A stretch of DNA of 64,000 nucleotides from Selaginella moellendorffii (lineage: Eukaryota > Streptophyta > Lycopodiopsida > Selaginellales > Selaginellaceae). This document shows, piece by piece, positions 22,531 to 33,396 of this stretch. The stretch is taken from positions 1,596,672-1,660,671 of the forward strand of contig NW_003314268.1 of NCBI RefSeq assembly GCF_000143415.4, read 5' to 3'. Both the position numbers and the translations under genes were made by a program. The first letter of the stretch is position 1. The number at the start of each line of letters is the position of its first letter. The notes beneath the pieces were generated by a model, which was not told where the DNA came from, searched no databases, and saw only the letters and a list, made by a program, of their open reading frames with translations.

Positions 22531-23850
22531 CTACTTGTCTTTTACCTGTAACGCGCTTCGTATCCACTTCTCTACCATTTGCTGAGAGTTCACGCCTTGA
22601 TCGGCTGGGACTAGGTGCCCGGCGCCCGCAACTACAACGTGAGTGAGCGTTCCATAGCTCCTCCAATACCCCGCGAAGGATTTCCCAACTTTCCAGATCT
22701 TCTTCTCGGCCGCGAAGAACTTCTCCCGGTGCTCCCACTCGAGCTCTCGCATCCAGTCCTCGGAAGCAACCACGCCGTCTTTGATGTCGTACTGCCCCTG
22801 GTAGATCAAGATCGGGATCTCGAGCAGCAGCTCCTCGACCATCCACTTGACACTCTTCATCGTGTCGTTGGCCATGATCCTCCTCACCCGAGGATTGCAA
22901 GAGATCCACTGCGCCGAATCGTCGGCCTTGAGCGCCGCTTTCACTTCCTGGCGATTGAGGAACAAGCCCAGGAACTCGGTTCCATCCTCCGAGCAATGGT
23001 ATGGAACGCTCCTTCTCACGTCCAGGACTGTTGCCAACCCGGTGACGTTCTCGATCCATTCCATGTACTGTGTTCTTAATTCGTAGCCGCCCTGCCAGTC
23101 TTCTCTCTCGATCGATGCCACCACCACCTTTGCTCGATCTTCCGCTTGGGATCTCTGGGCAGCATCGAGCAGACCAAAGCTATAAGCAGTGGCGGCGTGG
23201 CTCTGGACCTGGGTGATCGGATGCGTGAGACCATTGCCGATCATCAAGCCATCCAGCCGGAAAGGAGAAGAGTTCTTGGAAGAGTTCTTGGATAGCTTCA
23301 CCAAGTAGTGACCAAGAGCTGGGACGTATTTTCCAGCGTAGCTCTCCCCGGCGATGAAGAAAGGCCGGTTCTTGAACGAAGGATCAATCTTGAAGAATTG
23401 GAGTAGAGCTTGATGGAGGTCTCGAGCAACCTCGTCTTGATTCACTGGAATATCATCGTCTTTCTCAGCGATGCTGTACCCTGTTCCTAGCGGATTATCG
23501 ATGAAGAGAACACCAAACCTGTGATTCCAGGGCGCTTCGTTCCGGTGGAGCTGGAGATCCGGCGCCGTCCTCCAGGGACCAAATTCGTAGAAATTTCCAG
23601 TCATGCTTGAGCAGCCAGGGCCGCCTTGCAGCCACAGGATGATCGGCGTCGACGCCAGCGCCTCGGCAGGCTCGATTGCCTCGTAATAGGCGAAGAACAT
23701 CTTGGAAGAGCGACCGAGAGGGAAATAGCCGGAGATTGTCGGCAGCGCCTCGGCCGGGAAGGGAGAAGAGACTTGATCATGGAGGAATTTGAAGGGATAG
23801 AACGCTCCTCCAGCTACCGCTGCCAGAATCACAGCCAAAGCGGAGATCAT
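22531..23850 (-). CDS. SCPL50: Serine carboxypeptidase-like protein, SCPL50 type
   Basis: Intronless, 439 residues from ATG 23850. The N-terminal hydrophobic signal peptide (ISALAVILAAVAGGAF) sends it to the secretory pathway or vacuole. Peptidase family S10 features run in order: SGYFPLGRS, the oxyanion motif WLQGGPGCSSM, FIDNPLGTGYS, the nucleophile in GESYAGKYVP, the catalytic aspartate in IYQGQYDIKDG, and the catalytic histidine in GAGHLVPADQG. The GNFYEFGPWR stretch after the GGPGCSS motif points to the SCPL48-50 (retinoid-inducible carboxypeptidase-like) branch, not the acyltransferase branch. All three catalytic residues are present, so it should be an active exopeptidase. It shares a 123-bp divergent promoter with the gene at 23974. 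Confidence 0.92.
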   Translation of the reverse strand: MISALAVILAAVAGGAFYPFKFLHDQVSSPFPAEALPTISGYFPLGRSSKMFFAYYEAIEPAEALASTPIILWLQGGPGCSSMTGNFYEFGPWRTAPDLQLHRNEAPWNHRFGVLFIDNPLGTGYSIAEKDDDIPVNQDEVARDLHQALLQFFKIDPSFKNRPFFIAGESYAGKYVPALGHYLVKLSKNSSKNSSPFRLDGLMIGNGLTHPITQVQSHAATAYSFGLLDAAQRSQAEDRAKVVVASIEREDWQGGYELRTQYMEWIENVTGLATVLDVRRSVPYHCSEDGTEFLGLFLNRQEVKAALKADDSAQWISCNPRVRRIMANDTMKSVKWMVEELLLEIPILIYQGQYDIKDGVVASEDWMRELEWEHREKFFAAEKKIWKVGKSFAGYWRSYGTLTHVVVAGAGHLVPADQGVNSQQMVEKWIRSALQVKDK

Positions 23851-23973
23851 CGTTCGGGGAAGAAACCCTAGCGACAAACAGTAAATTAAGGCGGATTGGA
23901 AGAATTAAAAAGCGGCGGGAAATCTCAACAGAAATTTAGGTTTAGGGTTCTTCGCGTGGAAACTACCCGAGAG
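23851..23973. promoter_or_regulatory. Putative bidirectional promoter, carboxypeptidase / coiled-coil gene
   Basis: 123 bp lie between divergent start codons. It contains telo-box-like AAACCCTAG on one side (near 23867) and TTTAGGGTTC on the other (near 23941), an arrangement seen at several other divergent pairs in this window. Confidence 0.5.
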
Positions 23974-25095
23974 ATGGGCACCAATGGGCGGAGGTATGCA
24001 AGAAATCTCGATTTCTAGGCTTCGATTCTGATACTATTTCCTTGCAGCCACAGATCTCCCCGGCGCCTGTCGATGATCCACGAGGAAGCGACGAAGCTCG
24101 AGAAAGACACAATCAAGCTCGAGAAGGAGGCCAAAGACAAGGAGACGAAGCTTGCGAGCATCCGCGCCGCATTGGCGATGGAGCACCGAGTGCGAGAGGA
24201 TATCAGGTAGTGTCCGGGACTTCCTTGGGCTTACCTTTGATTTGGGGTTCCCCAAATCTTTCGCAGCAAAGAAGCTAAAAGCAAGGGCTCTTGGTGGCAT
24301 TCCCCACAGGTATTTTTTCATCACTATAGAACACTTCGTGATCGATTGAGCGGTCTTTTTTCTTTTTTCTTTTTTTCCAGAGAAGCAAATGCAGTGATTT
24401 GCTATCAAGATCAAGGTCGAGCACGAAACCATTACACGAGCTCAAGACGATTCGCAGTGGTTCTTCCTGCTCGTTAAGTGCGTCAGAGACCTTACTTCCA
24501 CTTTGCATTTACATCTCAAATCTTTGTAGCTTTCCAGAGACGACTACCACCGAGAACGAGCTCATGAGCCGGATCTGCCAGGACATGACCATCGACCAAG
24601 ACTATGATCTCGACAGCACCCGATATAACTCGTCGCTCAAGAGAGCATCCAACATGCTACTGAGCTCTTTTGGCAGCGATACAAGTTTCGAAGGAACCAA
24701 GCTAAGCCAGTCATCATCCTCGGCTAGAGGAACTCCAGGCTAGTGCCTTTTTCTGTAGATCGTTTCCACTCGATCATTCGGTCTGGTCTCACACCTTGTT
24801 TTTTCAGTCGACCTGAGCCCGAGAAGGGATCGGTTCCCGGTGGAGGAGCAGCTAAGCCAGTCGAGCTCGATGCTTACGGACGATCCCCGCTGCATGGGGA
24901 TTCAGACAGACCATTTCTGTCCACCGTCAGTCATGGAAAACACTGCGGCTCCTCTTCCCCCGAAGCGTGAAAAGACTTACTTCGAGCACGTAAGTTTCCT
25001 CTCCTCTTTTGGTTTTAAGTTTGTGTTTGTTTTGGCAGCTCGTTGCGCAAGCTCACATGATTCCCAAGAGATCCCTGTACGAAACAAACATCTGA
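23974..25095 (+). CDS. Uncharacterised coiled-coil protein with serine-rich middle
   Basis: Seven exons (23974-23993, 24048-24206, 24267-24309, 24381-24472, 24530-24738, 24808-24989, 25039-25095) give 253 residues in frame. A short basic start is followed by one long helix (SMIHEEATKLEKDTIKLEKE, KDKETKLASIRAALAMEHRV), a serine-rich linker, and two similar segments, GTKLSQSSSSARG and VEEQLSQSSSMLTDD. The C-terminus carries PPKREKTYFEHLVAQAHMIP. No catalytic motif or targeting signal is seen. The fifth intron has to start with GC (24739) to keep the frame into the last exons; using the nearby GT at 24743 would instead end the protein at about 24970. I do not recognise the family. Confidence 0.55.
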
Positions 25096-25566
25096 TAATC
25101 AGAAAACGTCAACAACAGTTTTGTACCTACCTGGAAGATTTCGATCCTGGCCAATCAAAGCCGCCTTTTAAGTGTAGCTTGTACCGCTCGATGTAGCTGA
25201 CAGCCAAGCTCGGTGTCAAGTTCTTGAGAAGTATGTTCACCATCTACTTAGTTTTTAGGAAAGATATTGTCGTTCGAGCTCGATAACTGGTTAAATGCTT
25301 GCAAGATCTTGTAACGAAGCAAATGTTTCCTCTAAGAGAAGAACTCTGCGATTGTAGTACAGCTGCCAGCTTATCGAAAAACTTGGAACTCGAAATTACT
25401 TGCCTGTTTGATCGTCGCGCCTGCCAATGCCGATGGAATGACCTGTCAGCGGCTTTAAATGCTGTAAACGCGGCGATTTGCTCCTCACCGCGTGCAAATT
25501 AAACTCGCCACCGTTTTAACTTGGATGCACAGCTTGTCTGAAGAATCATCCTTTCAGGGCCCAGTT

Positions 25567-25940
25567 ATGTCGTCCCCAACTGTAGCAGCACAGAGAAACC
25601 TCCTCGTTGCGACACTTGTGCTTCTTCTCGTAGCGATTTCTAGCGGGAACACCAGCAGCAAATCACCTGTGGTATGTATGAAACTTTTCCAGCTTACCTG
25701 AGATGTTTGAAGGTTTTCCAGAGCAAAGGCGGGATGTTTCGCCAAGACTATCGCGATGTGAATCCAATCCCTCGGCCATGGCTACCACTGAGACCAGGAC
25801 CAATCGTCTTCATAAGGCCCGTTCCTCGCTCTCCTCCACCTCCAAAAAGTTCACTCTCGCTTCCGCCGGCACCGAGTCCTCTCCCGGGACCACAGGGACG
25901 TCGGAGGACCAAAAAGACGTTGCCAGGCTCACGAACTTGA
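25567..25940 (+). CDS. Small secreted proline-rich protein or peptide precursor
   Basis: Exon 1 (25567-25671) and exon 2 (25722-25940) encode 107 residues. The start at 25567 is chosen because it places a clean signal peptide at the N-terminus (NLLVATLVLLLVAISSG); an in-frame ATG at 25525 would add 14 polar residues. After the cleavage region comes FRQDYRDVNPIPRPWLPLRP, then a proline-rich stretch (VPRSPPPPKSSLSLPPAP) and a basic end (GRRRTKK). An aspartate-tyrosine pair followed by Asn/Pro residues is typical of tyrosine-sulfated plant peptides (PSY/RGF type), but the match is loose and could be chance. Its stop codon lies 5 bp from the stop codon of the convergent minus-strand gene. Function unknown. 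Confidence 0.5.
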
Positions 25941-25945
25941 CGTCT

Positions 25946-27853
25946 TCACCAGTCAAGTGTATCAGAGTTTCCAGTTGTAAAGCCAACGAGTGATTGCAGA
26001 GCCACCCTCGCTCCTGACTTGTAAATGCCGTCCAATGGATTCTTTGGAAATTCAAAGTCGAAGTTTTCTTCTTCGGGCTTGAAAGATACCGAGTCATGCT
26101 GGGACACCTGAAAGAGCTTGCCTGGACAGTCGTCTTCCAGCTTGAAACATAAGGAGTCCACCTCAAAGAGCTTGCCTGGACTGTCGTATCCTTGGTTGTA
26201 TCCGTCTTCTTCTTCGTCTTGGATCTCCGAGATATCAAACCGTCCAGCCGATCTGAGTTCTTCTTGGATCTCCGAGATATCAAACTGTCCAGCCGATCTG
26301 AGTTCTTCGCAGTCTGAATGCCCCTTGTCTTCAAGCTGTGAATCGCTTCCATCTATCGAATGCAGTCCCAATGTATCCTTCGTAACTTCAAAGCTCAATT
26401 TTTCTTCTTCCGGCTCGGAATATAGCGACGAGAGTAAGTCCTGTTGCGGCACCTCGAACAGCTGGCCTGGACTGTCGAGCTTGTCTGTCTCGATACTCTG
26501 GCTTGAGAGATTTACATTTGGGAACCGTCCAGCACTCCATGCCGATCTTGTCATCTCCTTGACATTCCAGGTTTTCAGTGCTTCGTAGTCTGAATCTCCG
26601 TCGTCGTCTTTGAGCTGTGAATGACTCTCAACATGCCCATCCCAATCCGCACTATTGTCATCCGAAAGCCCGGAACTCCACGCTAATTCCGTCATCTCCT
26701 TGATATTCCAGTTCTTCAAGGCTTCGAAGTGAGAATCCTCTTCGTCTTCAAGCAGTAAGGGACTTCCAGGTTGAAGTAGTTTATGGCCTTTTTCCTCGCA
26801 CGAGATGGCCGGATTAACAACGTCCAGCCTCCTGAGCAGTGTTTCGACTCTGGGAGGCCTGGAAAATAAATTAGCTACCAACGTGAGCAAAATCAACCCA
26901 ATGTAACCTTACCCCTTAGATTTGGAACTCCGAGATGATAGTTCTTGGAGATGATGTTGGATTCGCGTGAATATGTTCTTATAGTTGCCCGTGTAGATTG
27001 CCCCTGTGCATAGTAGTATTTAGAACAAGAGAAAAGCTAAAATCTCCAAGAACTTTACCATCATCGCTTTTACTTCCCCTTAACATTCCATCTGTCGAGG
27101 AAGGAAAAGGTCAAAACATTAAGTACAATGCTGAAACTTATTACCATTGTGTCTTAGCGTATGAGTTGGAGAACTTAAATCTCGATTTTCTTTGGAACTT
27201 TTAAAGTAGATTTCACCTTAAAACAGACTCAGGGTCAATGAGATTTCTAGATCACACCTTAAAAATCTTACCATCATCCTTGTGACTTCCAGTATTTTCT
27301 GGACACCATGAAAAAATTACAATCCTGAATAATCAGCAATCTTACCTTCGTAGCTTCCCTTGTAGCTCAAATCTGGGAAAACGAAGTGAGAGCTAGAATT
27401 ATAAAACAATGCTATAAGAAACTACCATCATTTTTGTCGCTTCCCGAGTCGATTGTTCCTGGACAAAAAAGGATACCGAGAATGACGCAGGAACAATAGT
27501 AAAAGCTTACGATTGTCTCGCTCTGGGGTGTGTACTTCTGGCAGACACTGCTGGAACCGTTTGAAGAAACTAAACTCGGACGTCCTCGGCCTGTCGAAGA
27601 AGCTCGAATTCTGGAAACCAGTCCTTCTCAATTGCCGCGTCTTGTTCCTGAATGCTAACCACGTAAGAACGAGCCAAGCCAGACCATAATCTCACTTCAA
27701 GCGCTTCTTCTCGCGCGCGCGACGCGATCGGAACCCCTGAATACCAAAATCAAGGAAGGATCTGAGACCTGCAATGCCAGATGCGCCTACATTTTGCGAC
27801 GCGGAGGAGGAAGACGATGCCGATGACGCCGTGCCAAGGCTCCGGATTCCCAT
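25946..27853 (-). CDS. Acidic repeat-containing protein with a micro-exon array
   Basis: Nine exons on the minus strand (27769-27853, 27696-27736, 27511-27610, 27426-27458, 27346-27372, 27272-27298, 27059-27091, 26913-27003, 25946-26858) join without frame conflict into 449 residues. Exons 4-7 are 33, 27, 27 and 33 nt, all phase 1 on both sides. They encode related peptides centred on a Gly-Ser pair (TIDSGSDKND, LSYKGSYE, NTGSHKDD, GMLRGSKSDD). The large last exon is acidic and repetitive: FEALKNWNIKEMTELAWSSG against YEALKTWNVKEMTRSAWSAG, EELRSAGQFDISEIQ against EELRSAGRFDISEIQ, and three SPGKLFEV-like units. The second intron, if retained, gives an alternative 83-residue product ending RQAEDVRV. 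No known domain is recognised; the first exon is serine-rich. Confidence 0.6.
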
Positions 27854-27951
27854 TGCTGAAGAGCCCTAATACTCTGCTCCACAAGGCCCTAAAGCCCTGA
27901 TTTTTCCCGCCTTGTTTTCGAATTTCCCGCCCTAGGTCTTCTTTGCGCGCG
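27854..27951. promoter_or_regulatory. Putative bidirectional promoter, micro-exon gene / HMGB
   Basis: 98 bp lie between divergent start codons. It contains AAGAGCCCTAATAC and several GCCCTA elements and two TTCCCGCC elements (E2F-like sites, near 27903 and 27924). E2F-like sites would fit co-expression with DNA synthesis or chromatin genes. Confidence 0.5.
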
Positions 27952-28942
27952 ATGGCTGGCAGCAAGAGTCAAGCGCCTAAGCCTCGCAAGCGCGTCGACG
28001 CTGCTGTGGAGCTCAAGCGCGCCGCCGATGGAAGTGGATTTGTTCGCTGGTATGTGTTTTCGCGACGATTCTATGGAAGCCCTAGTCTCCAATCGTTCTT
28101 TCTCTATTCAGCGAAGAATGCAAGAAGGATGTGCCAGTTGCGGTGGCAGACATGCATACATGCAGTAGCTTGAAGGTGCCCTTGAGAGGTGAGCGAAGAT
28201 TTTGCTTTCCCCCCTTTTCTTGGTTTTCATCACGCTGGTTTTGTTAGTTTCAAGTGCGCCAGAGAGGAAGCCGATGGAAAAGCAAAGTAAGAAACGCAGT
28301 GGTGGTAAAACAGAAGAGAAGAAGCCGAAGAAGCAAGCCAAGAAGAGAAAAAAGGACAGTAATCTTCCAAAGAAGCCAATGACGGCGTTCTTCCTCTTCA
28401 TGTAAGACTTCTTTCGTTGCTTGAGTTGTTTCGAGTTATTTCACTGTTGTGATGGTTTTGCTCTCAGGGAGGACTTCAGGCAAAAGAAAAAGGCAGAGAA
28501 TGTGAAGGGCTCTGAGGTTGGATGCTGCGACATTTTTTTTTCATCATGCGAACTTGGATGTGTGTTTTTTGTTACAGGTAGCGAAGCTTGGGGGAGAAGC
28601 ATGGAAGGCGATGACACAAGAGGTCGTGAAAATATTGTCTTTGTTTTTCTTGACTGATTGTTTTCCTTTTTCCAGGAAAAAGCTCCTTACAATGAGAAGG
28701 CAGCTCAACTGAAACGAGAATACGATGCTGAAGTTAAAAAACTAAATGCTGATGACGCTTCCGAGGTGAACTTTGTATAGCTTCATTACGTTATCTTGGT
28801 CTGATGACCCAACTGACAGCCGAAGGAGGACGATGGCGGTGAATCCGGCAGGGAGGATTGCAGAGTCATGAACGAAGAGAACGGCGATGAGTCGGAGAAG
28901 GAGAATGGAAGCGGATCGGCCACTGAAGCAGAAGAGGTTTGA
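27952..28942 (+). CDS. HMGB: HMG-box protein, plant HMGB7-like
   Basis: Seven exons (27952-28049, 28112-28188, 28248-28401, 28468-28516, 28578-28622, 28676-28765, 28820-28942) give 211 residues. The N-terminal module AADGSGFVRCEECKKDVPVA, followed by ADMHTCSSL, is a small zinc-finger-like Cys/His segment found in the plant HMGB7 type. A lysine-rich linker leads into one HMG box: LPKKPMTAFFLFM, EDFRQKKKAENVKG, VAKLGGEAWKAMTQEEKAPY, NEKAAQLKREYDAEVKKL. The tail is acidic and ends in GSATEAEEV. HMGB proteins bind and bend DNA without strong sequence preference and act as chromatin architecture factors in the nucleus. The gene is complete; exons are 45-154 nt. Confidence 0.88.
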
Positions 28943-29398
28943 ATAAAAAACTCCAACTTCACATCTACTTTTAACTTTTTTGTTTCTCTGTTTTTGCAGT
29001 AGCTAGTTGTTTATGCATAGCGTTGTTAAATATTTGATAAACCAGGATTTTTCGCTGAGCTTGATTCGTTACAAAGTGATAAAAGAATATGAAAAAAATG
29101 AGAAAATCGAAAAATCACTTTCTGTACCGTAGGACCATAAAGAACAGGTCCTGCCCGCCTCTAGAGACCATACTACGAACAGCATTGGAAGGTTCGTCCG
29201 GCTGTTTATCAGTATAACTCATTGATTCTTTTTTATTTCTCTCCAGCAGTACAGAAGATTTGTGGCTGCTTAGGAAGAGCAGTCAAGGTCTTTACTGTGA
29301 CTTGCCGTGTCATCGCTGGAGTCTGAGGTCTTATTGTCGCCCTCTAAGGTTTGCACTGGAATTCATCGCTGATACATGCCAGGTGTGAGCAGGCAGGC

Positions 29399-31363
29399 AT
29401 GAGAAATCCCGGTATTGTTAGAAAGCTGGTTCTTCTGGCGTGGTTTCAATGGGGGGTAGCAACAGCAGCAGCAATTTGCGAGAGAACGAGCTGCGGTAAT
29501 GTCACTGTTCAATACCCCTTTGGTCTCGGATATGGCTGTGGAAGTCCCGGCTTTGGGCTAAGCTGCACGGACTCTGTCTTGTACTTCAACAGTTCGATTG
29601 TGGGAAGCATCGACTACAATGGCCGAAGTTTGGTTTTGAGCTCCGGTGAAGGCTGCCCCTTGAGGAATCTTCCAACGGAGATTCAGATCTGTAGCAGAAA
29701 CCAAAGAAATGACGGGAATGGACAGCAAGTATGTTTGCTTGGTTACAGTAGCTGCTGCTTGGAAAGAAACTCGTCATTCGACGGAGAAGGATGTATGGCT
29801 TACAGGGCGGCTGGAGGCTCGTCTTCAACAGTTAGTGCTTCTCTGGGTGATTTTTCGCTCAGGTGGCCTCCGGAACTACAGACTAGGTGCGACCCTTGCT
29901 ATCGCGTTGGGAATGGACAGTGCGGCTACAATTCAACAAGTGATTTCGTCTGCTTTTGTGAGACGTCAAACACGACTGCAACTTGCAGTGTAACTCGTAA
30001 GTAATTATCATTTTCTTCCTTCTTCGCAGCTCACATTTGGACGTATCTCTGCAGAAGGCCAAACCAATGCTCCAATAATCATATCAGGTATATCAGGTAG
30101 TTTGATTTCTAAGATGGTTATTTCATGAGAGTGGCGACTTACATTCGATTGGCATGAACAGGCTCTGTCGCCATCGCGGTGATTGTCGTGGTTCTCGTGT
30201 TCGGAGTGAGCCTCTCAATATACTGGAAGTGGAAAAAGAATGGCCGCGAGAGCACGCCAGAGCCGATTTTCTCACTCGACGATCCCAGCCGAGATGTCGA
30301 AAACCTCCGCCAGATACTCTCCACGCGCAGGGGCGACCCCGCAAAGCTCTACACCTTATCCGAGATCGACAAGGCCACAAACGGTTTCGACAAGGAACAC
30401 AAGATTGGCAGCGGTGGCTTTGGCACTGTTTACAAAGGACTCTTCGACGACGGCTCGGTTCTAGCAATCAAGAGAGCAAACCACACATCAAAGCAAAGCT
30501 CGCGGCACTTTTACAACGAGGTGGCCATCCTTTCACAGGTAAACCACCGCAACTTACTCAGGCTCATGGGTTGCTGCGTCGACTCGGACGTTCCCATACT
30601 CGTGTACGAGTACATTCCAAACGGGAATCTCTTCGAACATCTCCACAAGAGGCCGGGGGTTTTAAGCTGGAGCAACAGACTGACGATCGCAATAGAGACG
30701 GCCGAGGCACTTGCTTACTTGCACTCGGCTGCGTATCCACCGATCTATCACAGGGACGTAAAGTCGGCCAACATTCTCCTCGACAACGCCTTCACGACGA
30801 AGGTGGCGGACTTTGGCCTCTCCCGGCTGGTTCCCGTGGACGTGACTCACGTCTCGACCATGGTACAAGGAACTCCCGGCTACGTCGACCCGGAGTATCA
30901 CCAGACGTATCAGCTCACGGACAAGAGCGACGTCTACAGCTTTGGGGTGGTGCTGCTGGAGATGGTCACGGGACGCAAGCCAGTGGACTTCGCCAGAGCT
31001 TCCAAGGACGTGAACCTCAGCGCCTACTCGGTGCCTTTGATCCGGAAGGGGCTGATCGAGGAGATCGTGGACCCGAAGCTGGAAGTGAGAGTTTCTGGCA
31101 ACGCGGCCGACTTGGAGCTCCTGGAATCCATCCGAGCAGTGGCCAACGTCGCGATGGCGTGCCTGGCGTTTACGAGAGACGAGCGGCCGACGATGAAGAG
31201 AGTGTTGGAGGAGCTTGTGGCGATCCGGGGGTCGGATGGATTGATTAGGACGGAGTGGCTGGAAGGCGAGGTGATTCTCACCGAGAGTTTCCATCCCAGC
31301 GAGGGTGTCTCGTATAACAGCGGTCGGTCGCGAGATCATTCAGCGGAGATAACGGCCAGGTAA
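29399..31363 (+). CDS. Wall-associated kinase-like receptor kinase
   Basis: Three exons (29399-29996, 30055-30087, 30162-31363) give 610 residues. A signal peptide (LVLLAWFQWGVATAAA) is followed by a cysteine-rich GUB_WAK-type ectodomain (CGNVTVQYPFGLGYGCGSPG, ending in CFCETSNTTATC). A transmembrane helix (SVAIAVIVVVLVFGVSLSIY) and a Ser/Thr kinase domain come next. Kinase motifs are the glycine loop IGSGGFGTVYKG, VAIK-type lysine LAIKRA, catalytic HRDVKSANILL, DFG in VADFGLSRL, and the activation segment GTPGYVDPEY. No EGF repeat is seen, so it is of the WAKL14/15/20 type. Such receptors monitor cell-wall pectin or related signals at the plasma membrane. The TAA stop sits inside a perfect splice-donor consensus (CCAG|GTAAGT), so an alternative C-terminus is possible. 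Confidence 0.9.
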
Positions 31364-33396
31364 GTATATATAAATCAGTTTTGAAACTTCCACTCTGGCA
31401 ACAGACTTCGTTCCGTGCAAGAAGGCGATTTTAGATATACCTATCGTCATACGTCTGAATTCGGGTCAAATCTTTGCCTAGCAGGAGCAAAGAACTGTAA
31501 TGCCACTTTTCTAATCAATTTCAAATATCAATCTCCAAAGGATTGTAACAGATTGTAGATTATATGTCCCGTTACCTGTAGAGAAGAAGTAAAGAACCTT
31601 CCAGAATCGTGTGCTTGTCATCTGAAAGTTCTGACGCATTAACTGGCCATAAAGGTCTTTCATGGCGCATCCATTGCCTGAGCATAACAACGCAAGCTAC
31701 CTCTACTGCTACATGACCAACACGATCTCACAAAATTCTCCAATATAACCCATTGCGCTGATGATTGTCACAATTGTCCAGGAGAAAAAATTCTGTCCAA
31801 GAATTTGCTGGGCTTCCTCCAGAGCAACACACATTGGTAAGGAATTTTCCAGCCTCCCCACCAAACGGATTCTTCCACGGCTGCCGCTCCCTAAGCCGAG
31901 GTAGCGCGTATACTTGCATGTCATTCGCCAGGCTATTCGTTTTGAACTGACCTTTATTCAATAAATATTCATAATGTATCCAAATTTTAAATAAAAACAT
32001 AAGTTAGCTCGAATGGTGTTTGATAAGATCTTTGCTCAAGAAAATACATATAGTGGAACAATCAAAAGAGAAATACTTGTTTTACTTGCCTAGATGGGCA
32101 TATATGGCTGTGGTTGCACGTGAGTGTGTGGATATGATTTTTTGTTTTTCATTATGGTAAGCAATTTGTGATTGTAAGTTTTGGGAGGAGGTACAACTGA
32201 AATATACCTAAAGTGGCCAGCTTGGCAAGTAATTTGTGATTGCAACTTTAGGGGGGAGGCACACCTCTTAACAAAAGAGGTTTACATAGCTTAGCCAAAA
32301 AATGTATTGACCTGTAAGATATATGAATTCAAAACACATGTGTATTTTAATTGTCTAAACATATGTATGATTCATAAAATAATTTTTGGATGTAATTTCT
32401 TTTCAAGTCATAAGCATGTATGCCCTGTATGAATTTTGCCCTCATGTAAAATCCATATCAATGCATTATATGTACATCAACTTTATTACAATAGTAGCGT
32501 TTTCTATATGAATTTGGTTAGTAATGGTGAATAAAGCACCCTTATGTTTTGCTAATTCTTCTTAAGCAGTGAGTGTAAATCATAAATTTTTCTCATTTAA
32601 TTTGCTAATTTACCTTGTTTATCTGATTACTTTTGCTTTCGCTTCAATGACTTGGATTCAATTGTTTATTGCATAAGCAACAAGGTATTAGCCATTTATC
32701 AATAGATTCCTAAACTCTATCCAAATCCCCCTCCTTGGATTAAAGGTTTAGTTACGCTCCTTGCAAGCATCAACTTTCTAGATTTTTAATATCCCTTAAT
32801 ATAAAAAGATTTGTTCATGGGAATTTTAAATCCCAAAGCTTAGATACATATCTTAATTTGAACCTTAAAGAGAAATATCATAGCCTAATGATTTGGTATA
32901 AGTACCTTAACTCCCCACTTCCAACTTAAAGGGAAGGCTTAGGATAAGGCAAGGTACTTAATGGGGCACCATTCCACTTAAGCTGAGAGCATTGTAATCA
33001 ATTTCCTTTCTAAAAGTGAAAGTTGTTCTTAAATATGTCTTAAAGGAGCTTTTAAGCCCTCCTATTAACCCTCAGTCCTAATTTTAAGTTGGTTTGGAAA
33101 CACCATTAAAGAGTTTCTTTTACACTAAATCCTTAACCTCAATATCACTACTAACTTTGCAATCTTTTTTTTAGTCATTATATTGAACTTGCAATGATGT
33201 GTGTTCAAAAAATGAGCTCTTGTATTCCTCATACCTCATAGTGAAGGATATTAAAATCTTCCCCAAGGGTCATAAATCAAAGGTACTTTAAAACCATTCT
33301 CTAGCTGTTTTGTCACCCCACACAACGGTTATCAATCTATGAAGATTCACGTCATATATATACCATTATCATAACACTTTGTTTGAAAATGAATGG
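31364..33396. other. AT-rich spacer, no gene seen
   Basis: Two kilobases without supported coding sequence. The 3' UTR of the receptor kinase lies in the first few hundred bases. An open stretch of about 53 codons at 31416-31575 would be in frame if the donor at 31359 were used. The rest is AT-rich and low complexity. Confidence 0.5.

Noticed and set aside
27555-27610. 31-34-nt intron joining the long reading of exon 2 to the next exon of the micro-exon gene
   Set aside because: Too short for normal splicing; the 85-nt intron with donor GTGAGA at 27695 and acceptor at 27611 gives a clean frame.
30154-31248. 364-codon frame overlapping the receptor kinase
   Set aside because: Overlaps the kinase domain in another frame, is rich in Arg/Gly/His and has no conserved motif.
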